Below are positions 5,850 through 7,018 of a DNA stretch of 7,018 nucleotides, piece after piece. Both the position numbers and the translations under genes were made by a program. This DNA is from Victivallales bacterium (lineage in GTDB: Bacteria; Verrucomicrobiota; Lentisphaeria; Oligosphaerales; Oligosphaeraceae), in NCBI GenBank assembly GCA_017538465.1, contig JAFYIW010000194.1, forward strand, positions 1 to 7,018. The letters run 5' to 3'. The notes beneath the pieces are model-generated. The model did no database searches. It had not been told where the DNA came from and saw only the letters and a program-made list of their open reading frames with translations. How positions within the stretch are numbered: the stretch's first letter is position 1; each line of letters opens with the position of its first letter.

Positions 5850-7018
5850 CTAATTGCCAATTGCCAATTGCAATCCGGTCAGGTAATGGCCCTCGGGGAA
5901 ATGAAGCGCCTGGGGATGGTCGGGCGACTGGGAAAAGGTGCGCACGACGCGGCCGACGCGGCCGGCGTCGGTCAACGCCTCGGCGACGATGGTGCGGAAG
6001 AACTCCGGCGTCATCGCCGCCGAACAGGAGAAGGTCAGAAGCGTGCCATTTGGCCGCAGCAGTTTGCAGGCCAGCAGATTGACATCCTTGTAGCCCTTGG
6101 CCGCCCGCAGCAGTTGTCCATGCGTGGAGGCGAATTTCGGCGGATCCAGGACGATGACGTCGAATGATCGTCGCGCATCCCGGAATTTCCGCAGCACGGA
6201 GAACATGTCGCCGTTCTGGAACTCCAGCCGAGAATCGCCCGCCAGGCCGTTGAGCGCGGCATTCGCCTTGGCCAGACCAATGGCGGCCTCGGAGTCGTCC
6301 AGGAAAAGCACGGATTTCGCGCCGGCCTTGGCCGCCCGCAGACCGAACGCGCCGGAATAGCAACAGCAGTCCAGCACTTCGGCGCCTGAAGCCACGCCAT
6401 CCACCGCCAGGCGGTTTTCGCGCTGGTCAAGGTAGAATCCGGTCTTGTGTCCCTGCGGGAGACTCACCCGCATGGTCAGGCCATTCTCGCAGATGGCGAG
6501 GTCTTCCGGGGGCGCTTCGCCCCAAAGCACGCCCTCCGTCAGTTCCAGGCCTTCCCGGCGCCGTGCCTCCGCATCCGAGCGCTCGTAGATTCCGCGTATG
6601 CCGGGCAATTTCGCCAATTCCGCGACAATCACCTTTTTCCAGTACTCCATGCCGGCCGCGAGGAACTGGCAGGAAAGATATGCGTCATAGCGGTCCACCA
6701 CCAGCGCCGGCAGGCCATCCGCCTCGCCATGAATCAGCCGACAGGCGTTCAATGACCATACTCCCAGGCGCTTGCGATAGTCCAGCGCGGCCTGGATGCG
6801 GCGGGCGAAGAACGCCTCGTCAACCCCTTCGGCCGCATCAAAAGTCCACACGCGGGCGCGAATCTGGGAGGTGGGCGAAAAGGCCGCACGGGCAAGCCAG
6901 CGCCCATCTGCGGCCTTCACCTCAACGGTCTCGCCAGGCAGGGGTTCGCCCTCCACGTGATGCACGGCCCCGGAGAAAATCCACGGATGCCGCCGCAAAA
7001 GGGACGCGTCGCGCCTAC
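5850..7018 (-). CDS. rlmI: 23S rRNA (cytosine-C5) methyltransferase, RlmI type; N-terminus beyond the right edge
   Basis: The frame is open to the right edge (first full codon 7016-7014) and covers 388 residues. The visible start, ASLLRRHPWIFSGAV, aligns with residues soon after the start of E. coli RlmI, so only roughly ten residues are missing. A TTG at 6998 could be mistaken for the start, but homology continues upstream of it. An N-terminal PUA-type RNA-binding domain (SQIRARVWTFD) is followed by GHKTGFYLDQR (189-199). The Rossmann methyltransferase fold has SAM motif I VLDCCCYSGAFGLRAAKAGA (214-233), LDPPKF (290-295) and FSCS (329-332) with the likely catalytic Cys. E. coli RlmI makes m5C1962 in 23S rRNA using S-adenosylmethionine; the same target here is inferred. 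The stop TAG is at 5852-5850, 29 nt before rpoN. Confidence 0.93.
   Translation of the reverse strand, partial: RRDASLLRRHPWIFSGAVHHVEGEPLPGETVEVKAADGRWLARAAFSPTSQIRARVWTFDAAEGVDEAFFARRIQAALDYRKRLGVWSLNACRLIHGEADGLPALVVDRYDAYLSCQFLAAGMEYWKKVIVAELAKLPGIRGIYERSDAEARRREGLELTEGVLWGEAPPEDLAICENGLTMRVSLPQGHKTGFYLDQRENRLAVDGVASGAEVLDCCCYSGAFGLRAAKAGAKSVLFLDDSEAAIGLAKANAALNGLAGDSRLEFQNGDMFSVLRKFRDARRSFDVIVLDPPKFASTHGQLLRAAKGYKDVNLLACKLLRPNGTLLTFSCSAAMTPEFFRTIVAEALTDAGRVGRVVRTFSQSPDHPQALHFPEGHYLTGLQLAIGN
5851..5871 (-). repeat. 7-bp tandem repeat at the 3' end of the rlmI-like gene
   Basis: On the minus strand GCAATTG, GCAATTG and GCAATTA follow each other at 5871-5851. They encode most of the last residues (LQLAIGN), and the variant last copy creates the TAG stop. 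A 7-bp unit is not a multiple of three, so gain or loss of a copy would shift the frame at the C-terminus. The next bases begin GCATAAT, extending the pattern partly into the spacer before rpoN. Confidence 0.75.

Noticed and set aside
5830..5875. Sigma-54-like promoter (TTGGCAATTGGCA) just upstream of rpoN
   Set aside because: The GG and GC elements are not 10 nt apart as required for -24/-12 promoters; the TTGGCA words come from the 7-bp repeat at the end of the rlmI-like gene.

Overview
The window most resembles a chromosomal piece of a Lentisphaerota bacterium (Victivallis-like; Verrucomicrobiota or Planctomycetota relatives are possible). The main clue is two prepilin-like proteins with the N-terminus MKKSFTLIELL and an H-X9-DG motif near the C-terminus, a type that is very abundant in that group. 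The moderately high G+C, a GH2 glycosidase and the lack of Shine-Dalgarno sequences fit as well. This assignment is inference from protein type, not from a marker gene.

All five genes lie on the minus strand, so transcription runs from right to left. At the right edge is a 5'-truncated 23S rRNA cytosine methyltransferase of the RlmI type (5850-7018). After a 29-nt gap comes rpoN, sigma-54 (4276-5820), probably in the same transcript. Two pseudopilin genes follow (3248-4033 and 2128-2850). Each is its own transcription unit, with a sigma-70-type promoter, a long leader of about 140-160 nt and a strong intrinsic terminator. At the left edge is a GH2 beta-mannosidase-like gene that starts at 1980 (or 1992) and leaves the window after 660 codons without a stop.

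The most notable structure is around the pseudopilin genes. Their promoters share 21 of 21 positions in two blocks with the same spacing (CTTGAAAAA-N10-TTCATATAATTT). The 19 nt before each ATG match at 16 positions, and the first 40 codons are about 90% identical in DNA. The rest of the two genes is strongly diverged. This looks like a conserved expression and export head attached to variable bodies. The downstream pilin leader also carries an 18-bp tandem duplication.

No tRNA, rRNA, CRISPR array, insertion sequence or phage gene was seen. The genes do not form one obvious pathway: rlmI and rpoN are housekeeping or regulatory, the pseudopilins are envelope or export proteins of unknown role, and the glycosidase suggests use of mannose-containing glycans.
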